Below, piece by piece: positions 38,795 through 47,872 of a stretch of DNA of 64,000 nt. Within the stretch, counting starts at the first letter, position 1. Each line of letters begins with the position of its first letter. This DNA is from Acidimicrobiia bacterium (GTDB taxonomy: Bacteria > Acidobacteriota > Vicinamibacteria > Vicinamibacterales > UBA2999): assembly GCA_016871275.1 (NCBI GenBank), contig VFZG01000017.1, positions 1-64,000 on the forward strand, read 5' to 3'. The position numbers and the translations under genes are program-made. The notes under the pieces are model-generated. The model searched no databases. It worked only from the letters and a program-made list of their open reading frames with translations, and was not told where the DNA came from.

Positions 38795-40609
38795 GTGGCA
38801 CTGATGGACCCCTTGCCTCGCCTGCTTCGCTACGCGACCCCGCACCGCGCCGTCATGGCCGGTGCGCTACTGGCCATGGTCGTGTACGGAGCAGCGAACG
38901 CATGGCTGGCGTACCTGATCCAGCCGATCATCGACGACGTGCTGATCGCGCAGAGCGATCTGACCTACATCGCCCTGGCGATTCTGGTGGCCTACTTCCT
39001 CAAGGGTCTCGGCGGGTATTTCTCCAGCTACCTGATGGAGGGGCTGGGCCATCGCGTCGTGATGGTGGTGCGCAACCAGTTGTTCCGGCACATGCTCGAT
39101 CAGTCCGCAGCGTTCTTCGCGCGCCGCGCGGTCGGCCCGCTGCTGTCGCGCATCAACAACGATGTCGGGCAGGTCCAGCGCGCGGTCTCCGAAACGATCG
39201 GCGACCTGGCACGCGAATCGCTGGTGCTGGTCGGCTCGGTGGCGCTGCTGTTTTATTACGACGTCAAGCTGGCGCTGCTGTGCATGACGGCGACGCCGCT
39301 GATCGTCTACCCGCTAATACGCTTCGGCCGCCGAGTGCGCAGTGTCACCCATCGCAGCCAGGAGGCGCAGGCGCAGATGTCGCATGTCGCTGCCGAGGCG
39401 TTCGCCGGCCATCGCATCGTCAAGGCGTTCGGCGCCGAGGGCCACGAGGCCGCAAAGTTCGAAACGGCGTCGTTCAGGCTGTTCCGCACCAACCTGAAGG
39501 TCACGCGCGTGCTGGCGCTGCTGCCGCCGCTGATGGAATTGCTCGGCGGCCTCGCGATTGCCGGCGCACTGTGGTACGGCAGCCGCGAGATTGCCAGCGG
39601 ACGGCTGACGGCCGGCGAGTTCACGTCGTTCCTGGCGGCGTTGCTGTTCATGTATGCGCCGATCAAGAAGCTGTCGCGGGTCAACGCCAACCTGCAGCAG
39701 GCCGCCGCGGCGTCGGAGCGGATTTTCGAAGTGCTCGACCTGCACACCGAAGTCCGCGAGCGCGACGGCGCCATCCAGCTGCCGCCCTTCACGCAGCAGA
39801 TCGAATTCAAGGACGTCACGTTCGGCTACGAGGACGCCCCCGGCCGCCACACGCTGCGCGGCGTGAATGTCACGGTCCGCGCCGGCCAGATGATCGCGAT
39901 CGTCGGCCGGAGCGGTGCCGGCAAGACCACCCTGGTGAACCTGCTGCCGCGCTTCTACGATGTCACCAGCGGCCAGATCCTGGTCGACGGCCGCGATATT
40001 CGCGACGTCACGCTGGCGTCGCTTCGCGCGCAGATCAGCGTGGTCACGCAGGAAGTGGTGCTGTTCGACGACACCATCGCCGGCAACATCGCCTTCGGCA
40101 CGCCGGGCGCGACCCCGCAGCAAATCGAGGCGGCGGCCCGCGCCGCCAACGCGCACGATTTCATCGCCGCGCAGCCACAGGGCTACCGGACGATGATTGG
40201 CGAGCGCGGCCAGCGAATTTCGGGCGGCCAGCGGCAACGGATTGCGATTGCCCGCGCGCTGCTCAAGAACTCGCCGTTGCTGATCCTGGACGAAGCCACC
40301 GCGGCACTCGACGCCGAGGCGGAGAAGGCGGTCCAGCAGGCCCTGACGACGCTGATGATGAACCGCACGTCGTTCGTGATCGCCCACCGGCTGCCGACCA
40401 TCTACCGCGCGGATGCCATCGTCGTCCTGGATCGCGGCCGCGTCGTCGAGATCGGCAAGCACCAGGAACTGCTGGCGATCCCCAACGGCGTGTACGCGCG
40501 GCTCCATCAGCTGCAGTTGCTCGAAACCAAGCCGGACAGCCGTGAGCTCAAGGCGGCCTACCTGGCGGCGGCGCAGGCGGCCGCGAAGGAGGCGGAGCGC
40601 TCGCGATGA
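38795..40609 (+). CDS. MsbA-like ABC exporter
   Basis: A 604-residue half-transporter. Six N-terminal membrane segments (about 15-310) precede an ATPase domain with Walker A GRSGAGKTT, Q-loop VVTQEVVLF, signature ISGGQRQRI, Walker B LLILDEATAALD and H-loop IAHRL. MsbA-type exporters flip lipid A-core or lipid-linked glycans. The location between a polysaccharide locus and house-keeping genes fits either. Start GTG 38795, or ATG 38804. Its stop overlaps the yicC start. Confidence 0.88.
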   Translation: MALMDPLPRLLRYATPHRAVMAGALLAMVVYGAANAWLAYLIQPIIDDVLIAQSDLTYIALAILVAYFLKGLGGYFSSYLMEGLGHRVVMVVRNQLFRHMLDQSAAFFARRAVGPLLSRINNDVGQVQRAVSETIGDLARESLVLVGSVALLFYYDVKLALLCMTATPLIVYPLIRFGRRVRSVTHRSQEAQAQMSHVAAEAFAGHRIVKAFGAEGHEAAKFETASFRLFRTNLKVTRVLALLPPLMELLGGLAIAGALWYGSREIASGRLTAGEFTSFLAALLFMYAPIKKLSRVNANLQQAAAASERIFEVLDLHTEVRERDGAIQLPPFTQQIEFKDVTFGYEDAPGRHTLRGVNVTVRAGQMIAIVGRSGAGKTTLVNLLPRFYDVTSGQILVDGRDIRDVTLASLRAQISVVTQEVVLFDDTIAGNIAFGTPGATPQQIEAAARAANAHDFIAAQPQGYRTMIGERGQRISGGQRQRIAIARALLKNSPLLILDEATAALDAEAEKAVQQALTTLMMNRTSFVIAHRLPTIYRADAIVVLDRGRVVEIGKHQELLAIPNGVYARLHQLQLLETKPDSRELKAAYLAAAQAAAKEAERSR

Positions 40610-41496
40610 TCAAGAGCATGACGGGGTTCGCGTCGCTGACGCGAGACGACGAGCGGGGCGTGATTGGCGTGACCATTCGATCGGTCAACCACCGGTTCCT
40701 CGATTTGCAACTGCGCGTGCCGCCGTCGATCGCGGACGTCGAGCCGCGTGTGCGCGCGGCGGTGCAGACCCACCTGGCGCGTGGCCGGGTGGAGATCAGC
40801 GTGTCACTGCAGATACGGCAGCAGACGGCGCCACAGGTGGAGTTGAACGAACCGTTCGCGCAGGCGCTGGCCGCCGCCATCGAGCAGGCGCGCGCCAGCG
40901 GCGTGGTTGACGGAGCGCTGACGCCCGGCGATCTGCTTCGCCTGCCGCAGGCGCTGAGCATCAAAGAGCGCCTCCCGGAACAGGGCGGCGTGTCGGCGTT
41001 GCTGGGAAGCGTGGTCGACCAGGCGGTCGAGAGCGCCCTGGTGCAGCTCGAGGAGATGCGCGTGCGCGAGGGCGTGCACCTGCGCACCGATCTCGACTCG
41101 CGGAAGAGCCTGCTCGCGGGCCTGATCGCGCGGATTGCCGCGGCTGCCGACACCGGCCGCGCGGAACACGAAACGCGCCTGTTGGAGCGGGCGCGGGAGA
41201 TCGCCGGCGCGTTGCCGGTCGATCAGGCGGCATTGTCGCAGGAAGTGGTGCGGGTGGCGCAGCGCTCCGACATCAGCGAGGAGGTGACACGGTTCAACGG
41301 CCACCTCGCGCACTGGGATGCGTTGTCGGACAGCCCGGAACCGTGCGGGCGTAAACTGGACTTCCTCCTCCAGGAAATGAACCGCGAAGTGAATACCATC
41401 GGGTCGAAAGCGGACGGCTTGCAGGTATCGGAGGTCGTCATCCAAGCGAAGGCCGAGCTCGAGCGGATGCGCGAACAAGTCCAGAACGTTGAATAA
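40606..41496 (+). CDS. yicC: YicC-family endoribonuclease
   Basis: A 296-residue protein beginning MIKSMTGFASLTRD, the family hallmark. The YicC N-terminal domain (VTIRSVNHRFLDLQLRVP) and the DUF1732 C-terminus (FLLQEMNREVNTIGSKA) are complete. Family members cleave or help degrade RNA in an oligomeric clamp. The 4-nt overlap with the exporter gene and the usual neighbour gmk 5 nt downstream support a single transcript. Confidence 0.92.
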   Translation: MIKSMTGFASLTRDDERGVIGVTIRSVNHRFLDLQLRVPPSIADVEPRVRAAVQTHLARGRVEISVSLQIRQQTAPQVELNEPFAQALAAAIEQARASGVVDGALTPGDLLRLPQALSIKERLPEQGGVSALLGSVVDQAVESALVQLEEMRVREGVHLRTDLDSRKSLLAGLIARIAAAADTGRAEHETRLLERAREIAGALPVDQAALSQEVVRVAQRSDISEEVTRFNGHLAHWDALSDSPEPCGRKLDFLLQEMNREVNTIGSKADGLQVSEVVIQAKAELERMREQVQNVE

Positions 41497-41501
41497 GGCC
41501 G

Positions 41502-42143
41502 ATGGCACAGATGACACAGAGAACCGATCCCGATCGCGGGCTGCTGTTCATCATCTCGGCGGCGTCCGGGACGGGGAAGACCACGCTTGCCGAGCGGCTG
41601 GTGCAGATCCTGCCGAACCTGCGCTTGTCGCGTTCCTACACCTCCCGGCCGGCGCGTGCCGGCGAGCGTGACGGGGTGGACTACAACTTCATCAGCCGCG
41701 AACAGTTCGACGCCATGATCAGCCGGGGCGAGCTCCTGGAATGGGCCGAGGTGTTCGGCAACTTCTACGGCACGTCGCACCACGACTGCGAGCGGCTGCA
41801 GGCGTCGGGACAGGACGTGGTGCTGGTGATCGACGTGCAGGGCGCGGCGCAGGTCAAACGCAGCGGCATCGATCACACGTCGATCTTCGTGCTGCCGCCG
41901 TCGTTCGAGATTCTCGAGTGGCGGTTGCGCGGGCGCAGCTCCGACAGCGAGGCGGCCATGCAGCGCCGGCTGGCCGCGGCGCGCGCCGAGGCGGGCTGCT
42001 ATGTCGACTACGACTACGTGGTGATCAACGACCGGCTCGAGCCGACTGTCGTGCGGCTGCAGGAAATCATCGCGGCGGAGCGGTCGAGGACGCACCGGAT
42101 GAAACCAATCGCCGTTGATATCATCGACACCTTCAGGGAATAA
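41502..42143 (+). CDS. gmk: Guanylate kinase
   Basis: A 213-residue nucleotide kinase (GMP plus ATP to GDP). The P-loop is SAASGTGKTT (19-28), and GMP-binding SRSYTSRPARAGERDGVDYNF and GELLEWAEVFGNFYGTS are intact. A start at ATG 41514 is also possible. The omega-subunit gene rpoZ, which often follows gmk, is absent from the 34-bp gap to coaBC. That gap instead holds an octamer repeat. Confidence 0.94.
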   Translation: MAQMTQRTDPDRGLLFIISAASGTGKTTLAERLVQILPNLRLSRSYTSRPARAGERDGVDYNFISREQFDAMISRGELLEWAEVFGNFYGTSHHDCERLQASGQDVVLVIDVQGAAQVKRSGIDHTSIFVLPPSFEILEWRLRGRSSDSEAAMQRRLAAARAEAGCYVDYDYVVINDRLEPTVVRLQEIIAAERSRTHRMKPIAVDIIDTFRE

Positions 42144-42167
42144 GGCGAACCGGCCAACGGCCGATAA
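42144..42167. repeat. GGCGAACC/GGCCAACG octamer repeat between gmk and coaBC
   Basis: Two full 8-mers (GGCGAACC, GGCCAACG) and a degenerate third follow the gmk stop directly. The same two units, in the same order, occur in frame inside der at 48845-48860. Confidence 0.65.
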
Positions 42168-42177
42168 CAAGGGCACC

Positions 42178-43407
42178 ATGGCATTGATTGCGTTGGGTGT
42201 AACGGGCGGCATCGGGGCCTACAAGGCCGTCGAGATCGCGCGCGGCCTGCAGAAAAACGGCCACGACGTCGTCGCCATCATGACGCGCTCGGCCGAGAAG
42301 TTCGTCGGTCCGCTCACCTTCGAAGCCATTACCCGCCGCCAGGTCATCACCGACCAGTTCCTGGCGGGCGCCAATTCCGATATCGAGCACATCGCGATTG
42401 CGTCGAGCATCGACCTGCTGCTGGTGGCGCCGGCCACGGCCAACACGCTGGGCAAGTTTGCCAACGGCCTGGCGGACGATTTTCTGTCCTCGCTCTACAC
42501 TGCCACCAGGGCGCCGGTGATGATCGCTCCGGCGATGAACACCAACATGTTCGACCATCCGGCGGTCGCCAGGAATCTCGATGTGCTGGTGGCGCGCGGC
42601 GTGCACGTCGTCGATCCCGGCTCCGGGTACCTGGCGTGCGGCTGGATTGGGAAAGGGCGGCTCGCCGAGCCGGAAGACGTCGTCGCCGCGGCCGAGCGGT
42701 TGCTGAGGGGACGTTCCACATCCTTGGCCGGCCGCCAGGTATTGATTACCGCCGGTCCGACGTTCGAAGACATCGACCCGGTTCGCTTTGTCGGCAACCG
42801 ATCGAGCGGGCGCATGGGATACGCGCTGGCGGCGGACGCATTGCGGCGCGGTGCCGCCGTCACGCTGGTGAGCGGTCCGACGCAGCTGACCGCACCGCAC
42901 GGCGCCACGGTGGTCAAGGTTCGCAGCGCCGCCGACATGCACCTTGCGGTGATGGAGCGCGCCGCGGGCCAGGACGCCATCATCATGTCGGCCGCAGTCG
43001 CCGATTACACGCCGGCCCAGCCGGCCGGCCAGAAGGTCAAGAAAGACGACGGTCCGGTCACGCTGACGCTGACCCGGACGAAAGACATCCTGGGCGAGCT
43101 TGGCCGGATGCCGTCTCGCGCGCAGAAGGTCCCGGTGTTGGTGGGCTTCGCCGCTGAAACGAACGACGTCGTGGACTACGCGAAGTCGAAACTCGTGCAG
43201 AAGGGCGCGGACATGATCGTCGCCAACGACGTGTCGCGCAGCGATGCCGGCTTCGACGTCGACGCCAATGCCGTCTGGCTCGTCACCGCCGGCGGCGTCG
43301 AAGCGATTCCGCTGCAGGCGAAGAGCGCGGTGGCCGCGAAGATTCTCGATCGTCTTGAACATTTCCTGATCGCCGCACCCGCCAAGGACGCTAAAGTGAG
43401 AGCGTAA
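42178..43407 (+). CDS. coaBC: Phosphopantothenoylcysteine decarboxylase/phosphopantothenate-cysteine ligase
   Basis: A 409-residue bifunctional coenzyme A biosynthesis enzyme. The CoaC half has GVTGGIGAYKA, IEHIAIAS (catalytic His), APAMNTNMF and the reactive Cys loop LACGWIGKGRLAEP. The CoaB half has ITAGPTFEDIDPVRFVGNRS, SAAVADYTP and VGFAAETND with a Lys-rich DGPVTLTLTRTKDIL segment. Start ATG 42178. Its stop shares a base with the next start (TAATG). Confidence 0.95.
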   Translation: MALIALGVTGGIGAYKAVEIARGLQKNGHDVVAIMTRSAEKFVGPLTFEAITRRQVITDQFLAGANSDIEHIAIASSIDLLLVAPATANTLGKFANGLADDFLSSLYTATRAPVMIAPAMNTNMFDHPAVARNLDVLVARGVHVVDPGSGYLACGWIGKGRLAEPEDVVAAAERLLRGRSTSLAGRQVLITAGPTFEDIDPVRFVGNRSSGRMGYALAADALRRGAAVTLVSGPTQLTAPHGATVVKVRSAADMHLAVMERAAGQDAIIMSAAVADYTPAQPAGQKVKKDDGPVTLTLTRTKDILGELGRMPSRAQKVPVLVGFAAETNDVVDYAKSKLVQKGADMIVANDVSRSDAGFDVDANAVWLVTAGGVEAIPLQAKSAVAAKILDRLEHFLIAAPAKDAKVRA

Positions 43408-44117
43408 TGTCGCGGCAGTTGGCGGATCACCTGCAATACTTCAGCGAACTGGGTGTCGACGGCGTGAGCCGCGATCCGAAGTGGCGGACCCGGCCGAACA
43501 GTCAGGCAACGGGTGGCGGCGATTGTCCGGCTGACGCCGGAGGCCCCCATGAAGACGCCGGCGAAACGCTGGAGGACATCAAGACTGAAATCGGTCCGGC
43601 GTGCACACGCTGCAAGCTCTGCACGCTCGGGCGGTCGCAAACCGTGTTCGGCGTCGGCAATCCCAGGGCGCGGCTGATGTTCGTGGGCGAAGCGCCCGGC
43701 GAAGACGAAGACCAGAAGGGCGAGCCGTTCGTAGGGCGCGCCGGTCAACTGCTCACCAAGATCATCGAGGCGATTGGCCTGACGCGCGATCGGGTCTACA
43801 TTGCCAACGTCATCAAGTGCCGCCCGCCGGGTAATCGGAACCCTGAGCCCGACGAGGTCGAGACGTGCGAGCCGTACCTGTTCCGCCAGATCGACGTCAT
43901 TCAACCGAAGGTGATCGTGCCGCTCGGCAAGTTCGCGGCGCAGTCGCTGCTCCGTACCGTGGACCCGATCACGCGTCTTCGCGGCCGCCAGTTCGACTAT
44001 CGCGGCGCGATCCTGATTCCAACCTTCCATCCGGCCTACCTGCTGCGAAATCCGTCGGCGAAGCGCGAAGTCTGGGATGACATGAAGAAGGTCCGCGCGA
44101 TCCTGCAAGCCGACTGA
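43407..44117 (+). CDS. Family 4 uracil-DNA glycosylase (iron-sulfur type)
   Basis: A 236-residue base-excision repair enzyme. Four cluster ligands are visible: Cys66, Cys69, Cys138 and Cys154 ([20 protein letters not shown]). Catalytic motifs are [20 protein letters not shown] and [11 protein letters not shown] (His208). The first 55 residues are an unusual Gly-rich, variable extension. Overlap with coaBC (1 nt) and priA just downstream suggest one operon of nucleotide, CoA and repair/replication genes. Confidence 0.92.
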   Translation: MSRQLADHLQYFSELGVDGVSRDPKWRTRPNSQATGGGDCPADAGGPHEDAGETLEDIKTEIGPACTRCKLCTLGRSQTVFGVGNPRARLMFVGEAPGEDEDQKGEPFVGRAGQLLTKIIEAIGLTRDRVYIANVIKCRPPGNRNPEPDEVETCEPYLFRQIDVIQPKVIVPLGKFAAQSLLRTVDPITRLRGRQFDYRGAILIPTFHPAYLLRNPSAKREVWDDMKKVRAILQAD

Positions 44118-44129
44118 TAATCAGCGCCA

Positions 44130-46376
44130 GTGCCTGATCGCCTCGTTTCCGTCGCGGTGCCCGTGCCCGCGCTCGGCCTGCTCACGTATCGTGTGCCAGC
44201 CGATCAGCCCATGCCGTCAGCCGGTGCGCGGGTGATGGTCCTGGTCGGCCCCCGGACGATGACGGGCGTGGTGCTTGGTGAGGCAGCCGCGGCTGACACG
44301 GCCTACACCATCAAACCCATCACGCAGGTCGTCGACGATCACGCCTTCGTCCCACCCGACATCGTGAAACTGACGGAGTGGGTGTCGGAGTACTACCTTG
44401 CGGGTCCCGGCGCCACGCTGGCGGCGGCGTTGCCGCCGCACGGCCTCACCGCGCGCACGGATCGCTTCAAGACGGTGCGCGTGGCGGCGCTCACGGCGGC
44501 GGGCCTCGACATGGCCGATCGACTGGCGGCGCACAGCGCCGTACCGGCGGAAGGGCCGCGGTTGGGCAGGCGCCAGGCCGAGGCGCTGCGGCTGCTGCAG
44601 GGATCGCCGGATGGGTTGACGGCGCCGGTGCTGGCCGACCGCGGCATCGCCAGCGCCGCCGTCAACGCGCTCACGGCGCTGGGCCTGGTGGCGATTCGCC
44701 ACGACCGGGTCGACCGCGATCCGTTCGAACACGCCGTGTCGGCGGCGGCGCCGCACGTCGATCGCGCCGCCACGGATGAACAGCAGGCCGCGCTCGATCG
44801 ACTGCTCCCGATGGCACACGCTCGATCCTTTGGCGTCGCGTTGATTCACGGCGTGACCGGCAGCGGCAAGACCGAGGTCTACCTCCGCCTGGCCGAGGCC
44901 GTCCGCACCAGCGGCCGGGGCGTGTTGATGCTCGTGCCTGAAATCGCGCTGACACCGCAGGTCGCGGCGCTGTTTCGCGCGCGGTTCGGCGAGGCGGTTG
45001 CGATTCAGCACAGCGGCCTGTCCGACGGCGAGCGACACGATCAGTGGCACCGCATCCGCCGCGGCGACGTCGACGTGGTGATCGGCACCCGCTCGGCGGT
45101 GTTCGCGCCGCTTGCCAGGCCCGGTCTGGTGATTGTCGACGAGGAACACGACACGTCGTACAAGCAGGACGAAACGCCCCGCTATCACGGCCGCGACGTC
45201 GCGATCATGCGCGGCAAGTTTGCCAGCGCGTTGGTGGTGCTCGGCTCCGCAACGCCGACCATGGAGTCGTATACCAATGCGCTGGAGGGCAAGTACACGC
45301 TGGTCTCGCTGAACCGCCGAGTGCTCGATCGCCCGCTGCCCGGCGTGTCGGTGATCAACATGCGCGAGGAGATGGCCGCCACTGGTGAAGATGCGGTCCT
45401 CAGCCGCAGGCTGATTGCCGGCATCGGCGCCAGGCTCGACCGCGGCGAGCAGTCGTTGATTCTTCTCAATCGGCGCGGCTTTGCGACCGCGGTGATTTGC
45501 CGGCAATGCAGCGCCACGATCGAGTGTCCGAACTGCAGCATCTCGCTGACGATTCACAAGCATGGCGCCCACTGGCACGGCCGCTGCCACTACTGCAATT
45601 TCCTCAAGCCGGTGCCGAAGACCTGCGAAAAATGCGCGGCGCCCTACATGGAGCGGGTTGGCTTTGGCACCGAGCGGGTCGAAGCCGAAGTGCGAAGACT
45701 GTTCCCGTCGGCGCGGGTGGCGCGGGTCGATCGCGACACCGTTCGCAGGAAGGGCAGCCTGGTTCAGACGCTGGCGCGGGTGGCGCGCCGGGAGGTGGAC
45801 ATCCTGATCGGCACGCAGATGATCGCCAAGGGGCACGACTTCCCTGAGGTCACGCTGGTCGGCGTGATTTCGGCGGACGTGGGGCTCGGTCTGGCGGATT
45901 TTCGATCGAACGAGCGCACCTTCCAGCTGTTGACGCAGGTGGCCGGACGCGCCGGACGGGGAACGCGGCGTGGCGAGGCGATCATCCAGTCGCTGTTGCC
46001 GAACCACTACGCCATCACGCTGGCGTGCACGCAGGACTATCGCCAGTTCTACGACACCGAGGTGAAATACCGGCGCGCGATGCGCTATCCGCCGCACGTC
46101 GCGATGGTGAACGTCGTCGTGCGCGGCCAGACCTTCGAAGACGCCATGCAGGGCGCGCGCAGCCTGGCTGGCGAAGCGAGAAACGCCAGGGGCTTCGCGC
46201 TGCTTGGCCCGGCGCCGGCTCCCCTGACCAGGCTGCGCGGCGAACACCGCGCGCAGTTCTTCCTGAAGGGCACGAACCGGCGAGTCATGCGGGAAGCGCT
46301 GCAGCTGGCGCTGTCGCGCAAGGCATCGCTCGGCAAGCGCGTCTCGGTGGACGTCGATCCGCTGTCGATGCTGTAG
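44130..46376 (+). CDS. priA: Primosomal helicase PriA
   Basis: A 748-residue replication-restart helicase acting at stalled forks. The 3' DNA-binding domain is at the N-terminus (VAVPVPALGLLTYRVP). The helicase domain has Walker A GVTGSGKTEVYL and DEEHDTSYKQDE. The zinc region has eight Cys as CRQCSATIECPNC through CEKC. Motifs V/VI are TQMIAKGHDFPEVTLVGV and QVAGRAGRG. It starts with GTG at 44130, 12 nt after the glycosylase gene. It converges with the site-2 protease gene through a heptamer array. Confidence 0.95.
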   Translation: MPDRLVSVAVPVPALGLLTYRVPADQPMPSAGARVMVLVGPRTMTGVVLGEAAAADTAYTIKPITQVVDDHAFVPPDIVKLTEWVSEYYLAGPGATLAAALPPHGLTARTDRFKTVRVAALTAAGLDMADRLAAHSAVPAEGPRLGRRQAEALRLLQGSPDGLTAPVLADRGIASAAVNALTALGLVAIRHDRVDRDPFEHAVSAAAPHVDRAATDEQQAALDRLLPMAHARSFGVALIHGVTGSGKTEVYLRLAEAVRTSGRGVLMLVPEIALTPQVAALFRARFGEAVAIQHSGLSDGERHDQWHRIRRGDVDVVIGTRSAVFAPLARPGLVIVDEEHDTSYKQDETPRYHGRDVAIMRGKFASALVVLGSATPTMESYTNALEGKYTLVSLNRRVLDRPLPGVSVINMREEMAATGEDAVLSRRLIAGIGARLDRGEQSLILLNRRGFATAVICRQCSATIECPNCSISLTIHKHGAHWHGRCHYCNFLKPVPKTCEKCAAPYMERVGFGTERVEAEVRRLFPSARVARVDRDTVRRKGSLVQTLARVARREVDILIGTQMIAKGHDFPEVTLVGVISADVGLGLADFRSNERTFQLLTQVAGRAGRGTRRGEAIIQSLLPNHYAITLACTQDYRQFYDTEVKYRRAMRYPPHVAMVNVVVRGQTFEDAMQGARSLAGEARNARGFALLGPAPAPLTRLRGEHRAQFFLKGTNRRVMREALQLALSRKASLGKRVSVDVDPLSML

Positions 46377-46377
46377 C

Positions 46378-46405
46378 GGGCTACGGGCTGCCGGCTACCG
46401 GCTAC
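46378..46405. repeat. GGGCTAC heptamer array (4 units)
   Basis: GGGCTAC, GGGCTGC, CGGCTAC and CGGCTAC lie between the convergent priA and site-2 protease genes, and the array supplies the protease's stop codon (46402-46404). The unit is the reverse complement of the GTAGCCC array at 51290. Confidence 0.75.
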
Positions 46406-47445
46406 GGACCGGGGGCGATGAACTCGCCGATCGGCGCCGGCGTGAAGCACAGCACCAGGATCACCATCGCGACCGCCGCCAGGATCAGCCGTGGCCGGTC
46501 GATCGGGTCATCGTCATCGAGCGTCGGCGGATGCTTCGGGCCGAGCGTGACGATCATGACCAGCAGCAGAATCGTCCAGGCAATCCAGCTCGATGAGACG
46601 GTGGCCAGCAAGATCGCGACGCCGACCATCACCAGCGTGACGATGGTCGAGCGGGCGCCGAGCACGGCGTAGGAGATGTGTCCGCCGTCGAGTTGCGCGA
46701 TCGGGAACAGGTTGAGGGCGGTTGCGAGCAGGCCGAACCAGGCCGCAAACGCCATTGGATGCATGTTGATCGAGTAGCCGTCCGCCACGTCGCCCCAGAT
46801 GATCCAGGCGGCAAATCTGAAGAGCAGCGGCTCGCCCAGCTCGATCAATCCGGATGACTCCGCCGGCAGTCGATCGACGCGCGACAGCATCAGCCCAAGG
46901 AACAATGCCGGCAGGGCAACGACGAAACCCGCAATCGGGCCGGCGATGCCGATGTCGAACAGTGCGGTGTTGTTGGGAATTCGCGACTTGATGCGAATGA
47001 AGGCTCCCAGCGTGCCGGTCAGAAAAATCGGCGCCGGCAGGAAATAGGGGCGCGTGGCGAGCACGCCGTATCGAAGGCACGCAACGTAATGGCCCATCTC
47101 GTGGCAGCCAAGAATCGCCAGGATGGTCAGGCTGTACCAGAGCCCGCGCAGGTAGAAGAACACATCGCCGAAGTCGGGCGGCGGCGGTTCCATGGCCGCG
47201 GTTGCCAGATCGATCGTGAAAAAGTGGTAGTGGCATCCGCCGACGAATGTCGTCGTGGCCAGCGTCAGCCCGAGCAGCCCCAGCTGGACCCACAGCCTGC
47301 CATGGGGCGGCGGCAGCGGCTTTTGCGGCAGCTGTTCGTCGCGGTCGTCCTGTGCGGACGCCGCCGGGTAGACGTCATCGGGGTCTGGGGGTCGTAGTTC
47401 CGGCAGAACTGGCGAAGGACCCTCGGGCCCAGACGAGGGGTGCAC
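46402..47445 (-). CDS. Site-2 protease (M50 family membrane metalloprotease)
   Basis: A 347-residue intramembrane zinc protease with about seven membrane segments. The catalytic motif is HEMGHY (His115, Glu116, His119), and NLFPIAQLDGGH (Asp253) is the second zinc-ligand region. The first 50 residues are Pro/Asp-rich and cytosolic or disordered. No PDZ domain is seen, so it belongs to the simpler, archaeal- or Acidobacteria-type S2P. Substrate unknown. GTG start at 47445, 12 nt after the HU gene. Confidence 0.9.
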   Translation of the reverse strand: MHPSSGPEGPSPVLPELRPPDPDDVYPAASAQDDRDEQLPQKPLPPPHGRLWVQLGLLGLTLATTTFVGGCHYHFFTIDLATAAMEPPPPDFGDVFFYLRGLWYSLTILAILGCHEMGHYVACLRYGVLATRPYFLPAPIFLTGTLGAFIRIKSRIPNNTALFDIGIAGPIAGFVVALPALFLGLMLSRVDRLPAESSGLIELGEPLLFRFAAWIIWGDVADGYSINMHPMAFAAWFGLLATALNLFPIAQLDGGHISYAVLGARSTIVTLVMVGVAILLATVSSSWIAWTILLLVMIVTLGPKHPPTLDDDDPIDRPRLILAAVAMVILVLCFTPAPIGEFIAPGP

Positions 47446-47457
47446 GGTGGATCGAGC

Positions 47458-47727
47458 TTACCCGATGTTTTGCAGTTCTTTGCCGGGCTTGAAGCGAATG
47501 GTGCGGCCGGGCGGAATGCGGACTTCCTTGCCGGTGCGCGGGTTGCGGCCGATGCCGCGCTTGCGGGGCTTGACCTGGAACACCCCAAAGCCGCGCAGCT
47601 CAATGCGTTCGCCGCGCTGCATCGAGTGACGCATCGCCTCGAACACCGCATCGACCGCCAGCTCGGCCTTCACTTTGGTGACGTCGGCCACCCGTGAGAC
47701 CTCGTTCACGATGTCGACCTTGATCAT
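47458..47727 (-). CDS. HU/IHF-family nucleoid protein
   Basis: An 89-residue DNA-bending protein. It has an N-terminal dimerisation helix pair (VDIVNEVSRVADVTKVKAELAVDAVFEAM) and a GFGVFQVKPRKRGIGRNPRTGKE arm including RNPxTG. Basic arms insert in the minor groove. It is the first gene of a two-gene unit with the site-2 protease. The start lacks an SD and sits about 9 nt from the predicted transcription start. Confidence 0.92.
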   Translation of the reverse strand: MIKVDIVNEVSRVADVTKVKAELAVDAVFEAMRHSMQRGERIELRGFGVFQVKPRKRGIGRNPRTGKEVRIPPGRTIRFKPGKELQNIG

Positions 47728-47729
47728 TG

Positions 47730-47772
47730 GTTGACTGTAAGTAGTTTAAGCCGTTGGACTTACACTGTCAAC
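47730..47772. promoter_or_regulatory. HU promoter and overlapping inverted repeat
   Basis: On the minus strand TTGACA (47771-47766), a 17-bp spacer and TAAACT (47748-47743) form the best promoter in the window. An imperfect inverted repeat (GTTGAC...GTCAAC, with TGTAAGT...ACTTACA inside; 47730-47742 and 47758-47772) covers both boxes and could bind a regulator or HU itself. A weaker rightward promoter for der (TTGGAC, 47754-47759, GATAAG) overlaps it. Confidence 0.5.
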
Positions 47773-47872
47773 GCGATAAGTGCTTTAGATTGCTGTATTT
47801 ATCGGAAGCGCCGTGCAGTTTCGTGCGTTCGAATCGGTGCAAACCCTTTTGGACCAGTAATATAGGCAGACC

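Noticed and set aside
44217-46247. A 676-codon minus-strand frame opposite priA
   Set aside because: A high-GC shadow rich in Arg, His and Gln with no domain; priA on the other strand has all its motifs.
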